Assembly: GCA_021234155.1 (NCBI GenBank)
Contig: JAJEKV010000040.1
Coordinates: 7,310,438-7,374,437, forward strand
Origin: Isoetes taiwanensis
Taxonomy: Eukaryota > Streptophyta > Lycopodiopsida > Isoetales > Isoetaceae
Direction: 5' to 3'
Length of the DNA stretch: 64,000 bases
A model generated the notes under the pieces. The model saw only the letters and a list, made by a program, of their open reading frames with translations. It ran no database searches and was not told the DNA's origin. A program made the position numbers and the translations under genes. Below are positions 21,571-33,270 of this stretch, piece by piece. Every line of letters begins with the position of its first letter. The stretch's first letter is position 1.

Positions 21571-23331
21571 CACGTTGAGGCGATTTTGGCGTTATAGTGA
21601 AACAACAAAACATTGTTGGTTATCATCTTCGTTTATTAATGGTAACCATGAAGCTAATACATAATAAAACCATACACATTTAGGACAAACAATTACTATA
21701 AATAATCATAATTTGCATCTAATACATTAAGAACCATGTGCATTTACCATGACATTTAGCCATGCTAGTATGCCACAACAATCACCCACTTTATAAAATC
21801 ACATAAATAGAGCACTATATTAAACCACATTGTTCAAAGGTGTTCCCCGGCAAAACCTTCAACCTCAATGGTTTAGAACCTCCGTGTTGCTTGAGGCAAC
21901 CACTCGAAAGTGCAAAGATTCCGGAAAAAATGCTCAAAAATTCACCGGGAACATGTTTCCCTCAAGGCCAAAAAGTTCGGCTTTTACAAAATAGTCCTGC
22001 AATATGCACACTATCCAAGTTTTGGACATGTTTTTTACTCCTTAAGATGCTCAACACTTCGGACCGAAAGATCGCAAAACCCGCATGTGTCTGATGGGAT
22101 TAGATAGGCAAATTTTGATTCCCGACCAGTCAATTTTGGGTCAATATCCTGGCGAGAGCTTGAATTTGAAACTCGACAGTCGATAAAGAATTTTCTGGTC
22201 TTGCAAACTCGACTCTTGTTAGATTTACCTGCACAATAAGGGCCAAGACTTCTTTTTTGCAAAAAAGGGATCCTAAATTTTCTCTTATGATGATTTTTGC
22301 TATGGTCTGTAAAGGTATGAACAATTTCAAAGAGGATGCTTTTTTTTAATGGAGGAATGCACTTGTGTCTACGTTGCCCTTGTTGAACATATCTTGTTGG
22401 CAAGGCTAATGCTCAAATGATTGCTTTTCTATGCCTGGCGCCCGGCGTCAACTTCAACTAGGTCTAAAACACGCCGACTCAATATAGCATTGGTCACTAA
22501 GACTTGACAACAACTTCAAAGATTTGCCCTCAAGACATACTGTCTGGCATACTACTAATATTTGACTGATGAGGGTGAAATAATACACAAAAACCTCCGA
22601 TAACTATTTTCTTTTGGGAATATAACTCAATGCGAAACAAAACGATGGCAACAAAGGTCGACTTGGAAATTGAATCAAACACTCGGGGAGAGATAATAAT
22701 ACATATCCCAAGCAAGGTCTTGGGCAACGTAATCAAATAGGTAAACATTCAAATAATCCGTAGAATTAAGTCAATAATCCAGATCAGAAATAAACATTGG
22801 AGGCCTGATCAAGCTGGATCATCGTTTTGGTCCTTCTTCAAAGCCGGGAATCTCTTTTTGCCTCAAAGCCCTCGAACCTCTCGGTGCACGAAAGCCCTTT
22901 TGAAATTCCCCTCGTCATATGCGTTCTTGGCTAATTCAATTCAATTCTCTCTGTCTTTTTGCTTCCTCGATGCATTCTTGGCATTATACAGGGTAATTCG
23001 GCCATTTAAGATCATGATTGCATGGTTGTTTTGAGAGAATTGGACGGATCTTGGCGCTTTCATTTAGGGTTCTGGCAACCTTCCTGAGCAAATATCCCAC
23101 GTGCTCGATTAGGTTTGGACGACCAAGGTATATGCAAATAAAAAAGAAAAATCCATTATTTATAATTGCGTGCAATATCATCCGTGGGATCCATTTTGAA
23201 ACCGCCCCATGCCGGATGTTCCACGTGGTATGGGGATTGTTTGGGGAAAGGAAAAATAGGCTTGGGGGTAGATAGGAAAAAAATTTATACCCTAAGGCCT
23301 ATGGCTTGCGATTCCCTAGAAGGCAAATATT
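21571..23331. other. AT-rich, unassigned
   Basis: A minus-strand frame of 122 codons at 22403-22038 has ordinary amino-acid composition but no motif I know. Its C-terminal part reads CGFCDLSVRSVEHLKE. The rest shows no gene, promoter or repeat that I can support. Confidence 0.35.
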
Positions 23332-25525
23332 AGGCTCAAAATAAGGCCATTTTTTAATTTTTCTTTTTTTCAAAGGGAATCTTTTTTTGCACTCTAGAAG
23401 ATTCGGAATCTTTTTTTGCAAAAAGGGCACTTTCAATTTTGGTTCAAAGAATGACTTAGGGAATGAATGATGTGGCATGTGGAGGTGATCACAAGGCTAG
23501 GTGATCATGACATGGTAAATGATGATGATGACTTGTCAATCAACTTGGGCTTGGAAAATTCTTTCTAGCCAAAATTGCAAGTGATGTGGAGATGATGTGT
23601 GTGACACGTGGATGGTGATGTGGTAGTGACAATGATGATGTGGCAAGGTGATATATCATCTTATGGGTGCAAACTCGGCTTTGGAATAAATTTGGACTTT
23701 GAACATGGAAATGGAAGTATGACATGGCATGATTAGAATGATGATGTGTATGGTGATTTGGCATATGGAATGAAGTGTATGGTGACTTGGCACATAGAAT
23801 GCATCCTTCATGGGTCAATTTTGTGAAATGCAACTTTTGACATTCAGTTTTGGACATTTCCCTTAGGGATTTTGCAACTTTTACCCTTTTTTGACCATGT
23901 TGCATGAAATGTTGACTTCTTGACCACATGTATGACCAAGTCAAGTGAAGCTTTGAACTTTTTGATGGTGATGAAGTGGCGTGAGTGGTGTGTGGCAAAT
24001 GGATGATTCTTGAAGGTGTACTTTGACTAGAAAGAATTTTCAAGACCAAGTTTGACTTGGGAAGGAATTGTATGCATGGAATTCAAAGTTTAATGGGCGT
24101 TTTATGGTGGTGGAGGTATGGGAAATGTGGAATAGGAGTCAAACCGGTATTAAAGATGCCAAGAACACAAATGATCACATACCAAGGGATGATGCTCAAG
24201 GGTCTTCTCTCTTTTCTTTTCTTCATTTCCTTTGCTTGATTGACCTCCTTGTATCTCCCCCGAAAGTGACTTGACTCAATTGTCCTTCCCTTTGTTCTTC
24301 AAATTCTTGATGTATGCTAGTGACTTATTTCCTATTGTCTTGCAAAACCACTTCAAAGTGAGAGGATTAGTACAAACATGTGCTTTTTTCTCTTCCATGC
24401 CGCCATAGCATGGCAAAGCATTATGCCAACCGGGAAGAAAAGGCTGGTCTACCAGCCCCTTTGACTTGTTGTTTGTACTTTCATGACATCACCCCTCCTG
24501 GGATTTGCCACAATGTGAGAATATGTTTGGCAACTCAATGACCCGCAGATGGATTTGAAAGTGATAGATCCGTATTATGAGTGTATATGTGAATGATGCT
24601 CTTTTCAGATGCACCGCATGGAAACTAAATTTCTTTAGTAGTGAAGAGCCGCGAGGATGATAGTGTGTGGGTGGGCTTAGGAATTTATGAGGATGTGGAG
24701 GGCCTTTGATGTAATGAGGTCAAAACAAGGTTTAAATGAAACGCACTTATTTAAGAAGTGCGCGTTTGAAAGATTCCTTCTAAAAATTTACAAAATTCTA
24801 AAATACCCCTAAAAAGGACTTTTTACTATCTTGTGTCTAAAGATTTATAAAACGCTTATGAAAATGGATATTTTAGGAAGACTTAACATTAAGGAGAAGA
24901 ACAACAAAGAAAAATATCTCATTTTAGAGGGAAAAGGACCACTACGAAAAGCCAAAGATTTATTATGGGGCAAACTCATATGATAAAATTAGACGCTTTT
25001 GTATCTTATCCCTTAGAACATTTATATTGGTGCACATTTCTCCACAGAGAAGTATTTGTCTATCTTGCTTTTTTTGTCTGTTTGCAAAGAAATAGGTAAA
25101 CTTTTTGGGGTTGCTACTCCCCGCACCCCTATGGACAAACTCCACGATTTCCTTCTCGTTGAACACATGTGTCTCCATAACATTTTGGGGTCCTTTGCCT
25201 TTAGTAGCAGTTTTTGAGCTGCCTAAAGTGAAGTTAAGTATGTGTGTAGAGAAAAAGTAAAAATAACAACTGAGTTCAACTAATTTATGCTCTAACTGGG
25301 TCGAGAATTTAGAACTATTTTAGAACTTTTGAACTAAAACTAAGAAAAACTCGCATATAAAATTATCCCTTAAGTGTGTTATTTCAACAAGATAAGTTGC
25401 AAAACCTTTGGGAGCAAGAAAGACCCCACAAGATTTTGCCGCGATATAAACTTATACTCCTGGACTACATATTTTATGTATATATATATTTATATACATC
25501 TTAATATATATATATTTAATATATA
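23332..25525. repeat. 2.2-kb dispersed repeat, copy 1
   Basis: Nearly collinear with 38413-40606. It starts GGCTCAAAATAAGGCCATTT and ends in a TA-rich tract (TATATATATATTTAATATATA). The first third is rich in GATGATGTGGCA and TGACATGG phrases. Copy-to-copy differences concentrate where copy 2 has CTG or CAG. Here they appear as CCG, CGG, homopolymer expansions or small insertions, for example at 24147, 24255, 24383-24440, 24543, 24567, 24612 and 24645. Frames in it are not convincing genes. A hairpin AAACGCACTT...AAGTGCG lies near 24737. Confidence 0.85.
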
Positions 25526-26548
25526 TACAAATCCAATCCATTCCCAGAATGCATCGGCTGACCATGAAGACCCCAAAGGATTTCCAAGATCTTATCAGTC
25601 CCAAAACAGGGGAGCCTTGAGGACCAAAAAGCTAGAATCATGTAACAACAGAAAACAACTGTTATGCAAAAGCCAAAGTTTCATGCATGTGGCAAAGGTG
25701 CAATGGCTACCAGTTTCAGAAAAAACATATTAATCCCACTTCACTTCTTTTAAAGTAAATGTATTGAGACAATAAAGATAAAACAAAATTCTATTCAGCA
25801 AAGAAAATAATAAGAACCAGGCCAAGAAACAAAGTACAAACAGAGAAAGTATTTTCTCAAAATAGAAAGAGTAAAGGCTATTATTGCTGGAGACCACAAG
25901 CAACAGTAAACAGATTATACTATGGCTGCTTATGCAAATGCAACCAAGTTCCAAACCCAAATGCAAGCTGGTTGGGATATGTTTTCTGACCTATACTCAT
26001 AGTTTAAACAATTAGGAGAACAAAGCCTATGATGCATAAACTTCTCAGCCATTTGCAATTAAACAAGAATGAATGAAAACTGGAAAAGATTCCCAAAGAA
26101 GTCGGTGCAATAATGGTTTAGAATTTGTAAGCCAAATGCATAAGCCCAATCAGGCAGAAAAGTTACATAAAGCAAAGCAAATATGATCCAGTATCTAACC
26201 AAAATGGGATAAACAAATAAAAGCAAAGTACAAATCATGCTGGCTATATGATGATCGGCTTATTGCATAATATAAATTAAAAAATGTCATATACAAAATG
26301 ATATGCCATCAAACTGGCAAAACACTATATATGCAGATCTATTAGGCAGAAATAGTAAATTTACACCATCAAATGAGATCAAAAAATCTTACCAGCATAT
26401 TATTGAGTATAAAAGAAATTAAAAAACTCAAGAAATAGGTTCAGAATCCGAAATTCATATACTACAATTGGTAGCAGACCTCCAGCTTGTAGTAGACCTC
26501 AATACATCCACAAAATCATAAAGATATTGGAGGAGTAAAATAGGTTAC
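25526..26548. other. AT-rich, probable intronic DNA of the downstream-reading gene
   Basis: No coding frame that I can support. It lies on the 3' side of the minus-strand exon at 26549-26636, so it would be intron and further exons that I cannot recognise. Confidence 0.35.
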
Positions 26549-26636
26549 CTGCAGCAAACCATGCATCAGTTAGCCATAGTCTGGGTAAAGATACAAGTGC
26601 TGACAGGTAAGCTATTATTTTACTCGGCTCTTCGCC
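26549..26636 (-). CDS. Exon B of unknown minus-strand gene
   Basis: On the minus strand the sequence TTTTTGTTGGTGAAG supplies a pyrimidine-rich acceptor. The exon reads GEEPSKIIAYLSALVSLPRL followed by WLTDAWFAA and ends CTGCAG/GTAACC. Length is 88 bases. Phase 0 at its start fits the phase-0 end of exon A. A diverged copy with the same acceptor and the same CTGCAG/GTAACC donor lies at 51044-51131. I do not recognise the protein. Confidence 0.5.
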
Positions 26637-26731
26637 CTTCACCAACAAAAATCCTTAAAGATAAATATCATAAAACAAAAGATAAATAGACATTCATAAC
26701 GAGATTCAGTATAAGAAGCCCTTTAAATAAC

Positions 26732-27106
26732 CTGGTTGGGCTGTATGACCAGATTTTCGTCAGCATCATCTTCACTAGCAGGATTTGTGTCCTCAGTTTC
26801 TGGGATCTCAATATCAGCAATGCGTGTGACATCAATGCCTGGTGTTTCTTTGCTTGATCCTTCACCAACAGTTGTGAAGAAACTCTTAACACTAGGACTA
26901 GTATTCTTCTTAATGGCAGGAGCAATAGATGGCCCAGCTAATTGGTATCTGTCTACAATCCTTTCCAAGAACTGCTTAGTGGGCTGAGCTACGCTTTCCC
27001 CCTCCATTCTGCAAAGTGAGGTGAGATCAAGACCAGCTTTCTTGATCAATTCCAGGAGTCTGGGTCTGGTAAGGCCTTTGTTTTGTGAACCTTCCGGTTT
27101 GCCCAT
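26732..27106 (-). CDS. Exon A of unknown minus-strand gene
   Basis: The start is placed at ATG 27106 (MGKPEGSQNKGLTRPRLLEL). The exon contains CRMEGESVAQPTKQFLERIV followed by DRYQLAGPSIAP, then an acidic Ser/Glu/Asp-rich tail, and ends CAACCAG/GTTATT at 26732/26731. Immediately upstream of the ATG a good acceptor (TTTGCCTCTTTTAG) exists, so the protein may begin in an earlier exon. A paralogue at about 51592-51300 shares the pattern G-TR--LL--I---GL----C-MEGE-VAQP-K-FLE-IV-RY. Conservation at protein level in a diverged copy suggests a real gene, host or transposon-borne. The function is unknown. Confidence 0.55.
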
Positions 27107-28320
27107 GCTGGGCGCTAAAAGAGGCAAACACATACAGTGAAAATGACAAAAGCGGCAGATCTGAGCCAAGTATGTGCCGTTTACATGGATAAGAGCCATA
27201 TTTATATGGCTAGGGCACAGCAAAGCACGCTGGTGCTACCTGAATCTGATAATATCAAGCAAAAATATGTGCAAAAGATCATTTACCTTTTTCCTTTATA
27301 TTTCCTACTGTTCCAGGCGATAAAGACCCTCAGCTGATCTTGGCCTTGGCAATTTCATCTTTGAGCCGTGAGCAATCCGACGCTGGTAGCCCTGGTGTTA
27401 GCTTTTAGGTTAAGCAAATAAAACCCTAACGTTAAAGCAATATTCCCATATTTTTGCTTAAACGCGCGTAAACAAGACCATATTTATGTCCAAATAATAC
27501 ATGGTTATTAAATCAAACAAATAACCCAAGTCTTACAAGTTCGGAACAAATTTTTGCATGCCTTACCATGCCCAATAAGTCCCTAGACTTATATAGTCTT
27601 AATTCCTTAAATAAAACATTTTAATGCTACCGCTTCGCCTAAAAAATGCATAGGAGTAGTTAATGGATAATACATACCCAACAATAGAATTCTGTACCTT
27701 ATAACATATCATCTTGCAAAAGTTAACTTCTTGCACTAAAAGTGCCCAGCTACAAAAACAACAGTGATAAGAAAGGGTTCAAAAATCCTATTAATGCATA
27801 CAAACAAAGGTTAGATATTAAATGTCGCCGCTTTAGTCGGAACTAGCTGTCATCGAAATGCCAACAAACATGTTGGGTCCCATATTTTATTAAAGGCAAA
27901 AAGGTTTAAATCAAGCAAATTATTATGTACACATACTGGCTTGTAAAACCAGAATAGATTAATGAGACCTAGGTACTATCCCATACCTTTTTCATTGGCA
28001 TGCACATGCATGCATACTAAAAGAGACTAAGCCATCAAGTTTTTGATGAAGTCATAGTTTTACCCATCCATATATCTGATAATTCAAACCAAGGCTATAC
28101 CAAGTCTACCATGCTTTTATGAAGCATGGGTTTACCCTACTATTGAATATGTAGCACAATAACGGGGGTTACTTTTAGATTTTTATACGGCTTTTCACAT
28201 GGTTTTTCTATGATTTCGTTTGTTGTATTAAGTTGAGGTGTACTAAATAGTATTTCTAGAGTGCACCCTTTATGGGATTGATTTTCGTTGGTTGGAACAA
28301 TCCGGGAGGGTTGTGGTCTT
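27107..28320. other. Unassigned, upstream of the unknown gene
   Basis: Around 27300-27410 the minus strand has protein-like short frames, but they are not continuous. The remainder is AT-rich without a gene. A CATGCATGCAT run lies at about 28004-28015. Confidence 0.35.
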
Positions 28321-28329
28321 TCTCTGCAT

Positions 28330-28475
28330 GTGTTTGCATGAACATCGGCAAGCATGTGTATGCATGTGCATGTGCACATGCATGTGCATGTCGTGCATGT
28401 GCATGTGTATTGTGCATGTGCAAGTGCAAGTGCATGTGCATGTGTGCATGTGTGCATATGTGCATATGCATGTGT
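28330..28475. repeat. (CATGTG)n-type microsatellite
   Basis: About 145 bases of alternating purine-pyrimidine sequence built from GCATGTG, GCATGTGCA and GCAAGTG units. Open frames across it (Cys/Met/His/Val repeats) are products of the repeat. Such alternation is prone to Z-DNA. Confidence 0.85.
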
Positions 28476-29264
28476 ACTTGCCCTCTTTGATTCTTATTGC
28501 CGGAGTGGATTTTACTACCACGAGATGAATTTTTTGCTCACACTTACAAAGGTATTTTTTTTTTTTAATGTTTCTTGATTAGCATAATATTTTTTTACAA
28601 GGTATTGGTTTCCCGATTCTCAATGTAGTTTGCAAAACCCCTTTTGTTTCCTTCCTAAGATTTTCTTTAGATTCAAAAAGAGTTTAGAGTTTAGGTCCTC
28701 TGTTTGCTTCCAACTCTTGGATATTCCGGTACCGTTTGATTGTTCATAGCAGCAACCCTTTAGCTTCAATCAACAAAGCGGATTCTTATGCACACAACAG
28801 GCCCATTATTCCACGCCCTTTTCCATGTCACGCAGATCGGTCAAGCAAGGGCCACAAGAATGCATTTATATTGTAGGTTTGGAACTTTAATCGAATCATA
28901 AGGTGAATCATGCATTACCTTTAAGCTAGAGATGGAGCATCCAAAATCATATGGATTGATAAACAATGGTGTCATTGTGAAAGAGAAATAGTTGTAGCGG
29001 AAGTAACAATATATAGCATAATAACAGGGGTTTTATTTGTGTTGCAAACTTTATGACTTTCAGGAATAATGGGATCAATCTGCTCTATCTTTCCTGGTAA
29101 CTTTTACTTATGTTCTATTTGTTTTATTGTGATCAAATTCAAAAGCTCACAATGTGATGAAAGCCTCAAATGAATTCTACATTTTTTTTTTTTGTTTGAA
29201 TTCTAAATTTTTTGTCACACCATTGGGGGGGGGGTGGCGTCCTAAGGCCCCGAAGGAAAAAAAA
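28476..29264. other. AT-rich, unassigned
   Basis: T-runs at 28555 and 29182 and a G-run at 29225-29234. No gene is visible. Confidence 0.4.
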
Positions 29265-29898
29265 GATTTTTGTAACACAAACCATTAATAACATCCAACA
29301 TATAAAATTTAAATCCTAACACATAATAACTAATTGAACACATAACAACCATTGACATTAACAACCAACACATAACTACCATTGACATTAATTAACACAA
29401 GCATTGGGTCCAACACATTTAAATTAAAATCCCCCTTAAACCCCTTTGGTTTGGGGTGCATATTCACACGGGGGTGACGTGGGGCAGCGAGAGCCCTCAT
29501 AATTGTATTTTGCACGCATCTAAATCAACACCATATAGTATTCCGCTTGAAATCTTATATTATTTTACAAATCTTGTTATACAAAGATAGCAAATTTTGT
29601 ACTTGCATACCCCACAAACGAGGAACTTTACGTACGGTATAGATTAAGGAATAAGGGGTGAATATGCCTATCCAACAACTCGTTGCCTCGAGTCACCCCC
29701 GGTGTGAATATGCACCCAAACCAAAGGGGTTTTTGGGGGGATTTTAATTTAAATGTGTTGGACCCAATGCTTGTGTTAATTAATGTCATCGTAGTTATGT
29801 GTTGGTTTGTTAATGTCAATGGTTGTTATGTGTTGGTTGTTATGTGTTAGGATTTAAATTTTATATGTTGATGTTAATGGGCTCAGGTTACAAAAATC
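29265..29898. mobile_element. Foldback element with ~220-bp inverted arms
   Basis: The left arm (29265-29490) and right arm (29679-29898) are reverse complements over almost their full length. Both carry GATTTTTGTAAC at the outer end, AACATATAAAATTTAAATCC, ACATTAATTAACACAAGCAT, TTGGGTCCAACACATTTAAA and GGGTGCATATTCACAC toward the inside. The spacer is 188 bases. No coding capacity is visible. Long arms and short size fit a foldback or MULE-like MITE. I cannot define a target duplication. The outer left side has a G-run that may be misread. Confidence 0.8.
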
Positions 29899-30028
29899 CC
29901 CGCGGTGAAAACAGTTGTTTATGATGAGGCTACCAATTTCACCAACCAAACAAATAATCCCAAATCACCAATCGGACATATTCACCGCAATGTCATACCA
30001 TTGTTTCCAAACACAAAACCGCATAATT

Positions 30029-30114
<86 letters not shown>

Positions 30115-30118
30115 TATA
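30029..30118. repeat. (TA)n microsatellite, about 85 bases
   Basis: A pure AT dinucleotide run after GGATAT. It sits between the foldback element and the plus-strand RT element. Tyr/Ile repeat frames across it are artefacts of the repeat. Confidence 0.95.
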
Positions 30119-30204
30119 TATTAAAGCTGTTCCATTGTTCCACACATATATCATAATTGGTGGTAATGTACTTCAACATTTGAAGTCATTAGAAACCAAA
30201 TTAT

Positions 30205-30957
30205 TTGATATGGTGGAAAATGATAAAAGAGATTTGGAAATGTGCAAAACAGGTGCTTGAACAGTTTAAGGATATTAAACTTGCCAATGGTGAAGTATAC
30301 CCTATGCTCAGGGCTGATGATAGGACTTCCAATATTGCGCCAGATGGGTCAAACCCAAAATTGAAAGGTATCAAATTGGATGATGAAGCTAATGCTATTT
30401 CTAAGGAATATGCAGAAGAACAGCTTCAAAAACAAAGCAATCCTCTTTTATTCTTTAAGAGGTTCCCTACCCCACTTGTGCCAAGACGGCTAGTTGAGCA
30501 ATGGGCCAGTGAGAAGGACAACCAAGTGTGGAAGCTCTATTCATTCAACCTACTTGCCCCAATTCCCATTGAGGCTTATTGTTATCTTGGGGGAATAGAA
30601 GCTGATAAGTCATCTTACGCAACTTGGATGGATAAATATGCAAAATTTGCTCACATGGGTACGGTGGTTTGTGATAGGGAGACTTCTATACAAAAGTTTT
30701 CTTTGGCTCTTTTTGATCCTTTCAAATGTGTAGAGGAGCCTATGATTGCTATGGTAAAAAAGGACTTACCTACAGGTGGAAAAAGGGGGAATGACTATGA
30801 AACTAAGTGGCCTAATTGGAAAAGGCCTTACTGCCGTTGTCCACACCCCCAGAATCAGAATGCACAGAATGCATGTAATGCAAAAGGAATCTTGTGGTTT
30901 GACCAAATATTATGGTATATGATGAATCATTTGGAAGCATTTTTCAAGGAGATTCCA
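30205..30957 (+). CDS. N-terminal ORF of plus-strand RT element, unknown domain
   Basis: An uninterrupted 251-codon frame. It includes LDDEANAISKEYAEEQLQKQ, RFPTPLVPRRLVEQW, then LLAPIPIEAYCYLGGIEADK and a Cys/Asn/Gln-rich end (RPYCRCPHPQNQNAQN). It is polar and slightly acidic, without transmembrane segments. It precedes an Arg/Gly-rich stretch and the RT region on the same strand, with frameshifts between them, so it is probably the first part of one long polyprotein. A gag-like or nucleic-acid-binding role is possible. I recognise no family. Confidence 0.55.
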
Positions 30958-31179
30958 TAGTCTACATGGAGTCCAGTTCATTATATGGACCTCCAATCCC
31001 CGGTATTGAGGCCTTGATCCAACAATGCTTGATTTTCCACTTCATTAGAAAATCTATGATGAAGGACTCATGGAATATGTTAATAATCCAGAAGCTAAAT
31101 TATTTGGGGACCATGAAATGAAAATGAACTGAGGTATATTGAAAGGTTGATTAAACCCCCCATTCTCTGATTTTAACAC

Positions 31180-31520
31180 TCCTATGATGAAGAGACCAAG
31201 AGATGCGGAAGATGCCCCTCAGTGCACCGACAGATGAATAGGGGAAGAGGTAGAAATGAGAATAGAGGTGCACATCGGGGTGGTGGCAGAAAATAATAGG
31301 AGGAAGGGAGAGGTATGAGCAACCTTATAGAGGTGGCTATGTGGATAGAGCCCCCTATGCCAAGAGGTGGTAGACACCAATTTGGAAGGGGAGAGTGCCT
31401 AATGATGGAAGGAGAGTTGGGGCTAGTAGCACATCGGAAAGTGTGCAAATTGTTGAGAGTACCCCTACTCAAAGTGGGCCAACAACAAGCCCAAACTTAT
31501 TCACCTTTGAAGCCCAATAA
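31180..31520 (+). pseudogene. Arg/Gly-rich linker of RT element
   Basis: Reading across two frames gives repeated RG and RGG (about 31230-31400: NRGRGRNENRGAHRGG, then YRGGYV), followed by a Ser/Thr/Gln/Pro-rich segment. RG boxes commonly bind RNA. It lies between the N-terminal ORF and the domain at 31.5 kb. Small indels break the frame. Confidence 0.45.
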
Positions 31521-31531
31521 CTGAACTATAC

Positions 31532-32242
31532 TTGGGGCAATTAGTCAAAACAAGACTTTGTTCGTCTACTTTTTCAAATAAAAAGGTTTATTCCTCTTTT
31601 TTAAAGAGAATGTTTTCTTTACTTCATGCAGAAATAAATGTTGTTTCTAAATCTCTAGTACTATCTATGGGCAGATTCAAAATTAGCAAAGATAAAACTA
31701 GTGATTCTCTTACATACACCTTATTGTATGTTAATAGGATTATGGAACTAGTTAATGTGAAAAAATTATTTATCACTTGTTGCATGGATAACCTTGGTAT
31801 TGAGGATCCAAATGTATTGGATACAATAGTATATGGTTGGAAATATCTTCCAAGTATCAAAACCTCTTGGTATAAACCAAAAGATACGTTTTGCAATTTC
31901 TCATGCTTGAGTAATTTAAGTTGCTATTGTGAATACATAACATGGTTTGAACCATTCCCGGAAGTTGGGGAAGATGGTTGTAAACATGTTACAACACTCT
32001 CCATAGACATTTGTCATTTTACAAGGGATGATATAAAATATGGTTTAAACCATATCCATCTTAAAGAACCTAATACGGGCCTTGTTATTATGGAGATTCT
32101 TAAAGCATGGGAACAAACCATTCAATTTCTGGAATACCAATTTGGAGAATTCCATACATCCAAGATTGATGATGCTAAAGCATTTATTAAAATGAAGATC
32201 AAACAATTGGTAAATGAGGCAAAACGGACAAAAGAAAAGAAT
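31532..32242 (+). CDS. RT element: conserved domain upstream of reverse transcriptase
   Basis: An open 237-codon frame with a Cys cluster (CNFSCLSNLSCYC), then DGCKHVTTLSIDI and ending KYGLNHIHLKEP with a long helix. In the group of reverse transcriptases that carry GIPMG-x2-C[SA]P, the region before RT typically has a Cys pair, HV-T-DL and a L--G segment; this frame follows that order. The minus-strand relative at 37.1-37.3 kb has the matching TDLSFINSNALRNMLKAGLN followed by HIP. Its role may be RNA or DNA binding; that is inference. Confidence 0.55.
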
Positions 32243-32319
32243 TAGGGTTCCTAAAAAGGAACTACACGGTGGAATATAATATGGAAAAAGAATGGCTTAA
32301 AGAACATTTGTATATTTAG

Positions 32320-33270
32320 TCAGTGTGGATATAAGGCGTAGAATACTCCCTGTCTTTATTTGCAAAAATTATATTCGAAAAGCAGCCATTAGAAGAGTCC
32401 AAAGTACGGACTTTGCTATGTGTTATGATGAGGATGGTTACCCCAGTTCACCTATAGCAATCAAGTATGCTTGTTTGTATAAAATGAAAGAGATTGCTAA
32501 GGTGAAGGTTGATAATAAACTAGGGTTACCTATTTAATGGCAAACATACAAAAAGTCCATAAAAGAAATTCAGATGGTTGACTAATGCATCGTGTTGTAT
32601 TTTTTCGGATATGGCTAGGTGTATAACTTCTGTTATACAAGCAATGGTCCCAATATTCAAAGAGATGTGTTGGACATTAGACTCTAAGATTAAAAGGTTT
32701 ATGGGGGTGCATACTAGATCATTTTGGTGGATTGATTCCACTATAGACCTAGTGATTAATTTGCCCCAAAGAATAAGTAATACATGGGTTGCTGATATTA
32801 CGCGATGTTATGAGTCTATACCTCTTTTTGGAGAAGATGGGATCACTACTATTTGTGAAACACTATTTTATAAGGCATTCCATCTGAAGCATCCTCTAAA
32901 GTTATGCGTTCACTATGGGGAAACAAAGTATAAAGTTTCATGGAGAAAGAATATTCCAAAACTGGATTCTTACTTTGAACTTATACCCCAAGATCTCATT
33001 GCCATGAATAATTATTTACTTGCTAATTGTTGTATACAAGTGGGGGATAGAGTATGGAAACAAATTAGAGGAATCCTATGGGGTTCTCTTGTTCTCCTTT
33101 ATGGTGTAACATGTATCTTATGTATTCTGAATATAAATTTATAGGAGGAGGCAAAACTGGGAAAACGGAATTCTGGCATTGTTTATAGGAAATTATAGAT
33201 ATATGGATGACTTGGGGGCAATAAATAATCCAATAATGGACCTATTTATTGATCAATTAAACCAAGAGTT
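32320..33270 (+). pseudogene. Non-LTR-type reverse transcriptase, fingers and palm (plus copy)
   Basis: VFICKNYI (about 32350-32373) opens the RT region. SIKEFRWL-type sequence with NASCCIFSDMARCITS (about 32550-32635) corresponds to the fingers. VADITRCYESIPL (about 32788-32826) is motif A with the catalytic Asp. QVGDRVWKQIRGI precedes motif B, which is frame-shifted. NYRYMDDLGAINN (about 33191-33230) is motif C with an intact YMDD at 33200-33211. This motif set belongs to RTs I know from green algae, dinoflagellates and some animals, outside Ty1 and Ty3. Placement among Penelope, telomerase-like or other classes is not certain. Confidence 0.75.

Noticed and set aside
23540-24049. 169-codon His/Ser-rich minus-strand gene
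   Set aside because: It arises from repeated GATGATGTGG/CATATGG phrases; the near-identical copy at 38.7-39.1 kb breaks the frame by simple indels.
28256-28578. Overlapping Cys/Met/His/Val frames on both strands
   Set aside because: They are products of the CATGTG microsatellite, open in several frames at once.
30027-30156. Long open frames of alternating Tyr and Ile
   Set aside because: They are translations of the (TA)n microsatellite.
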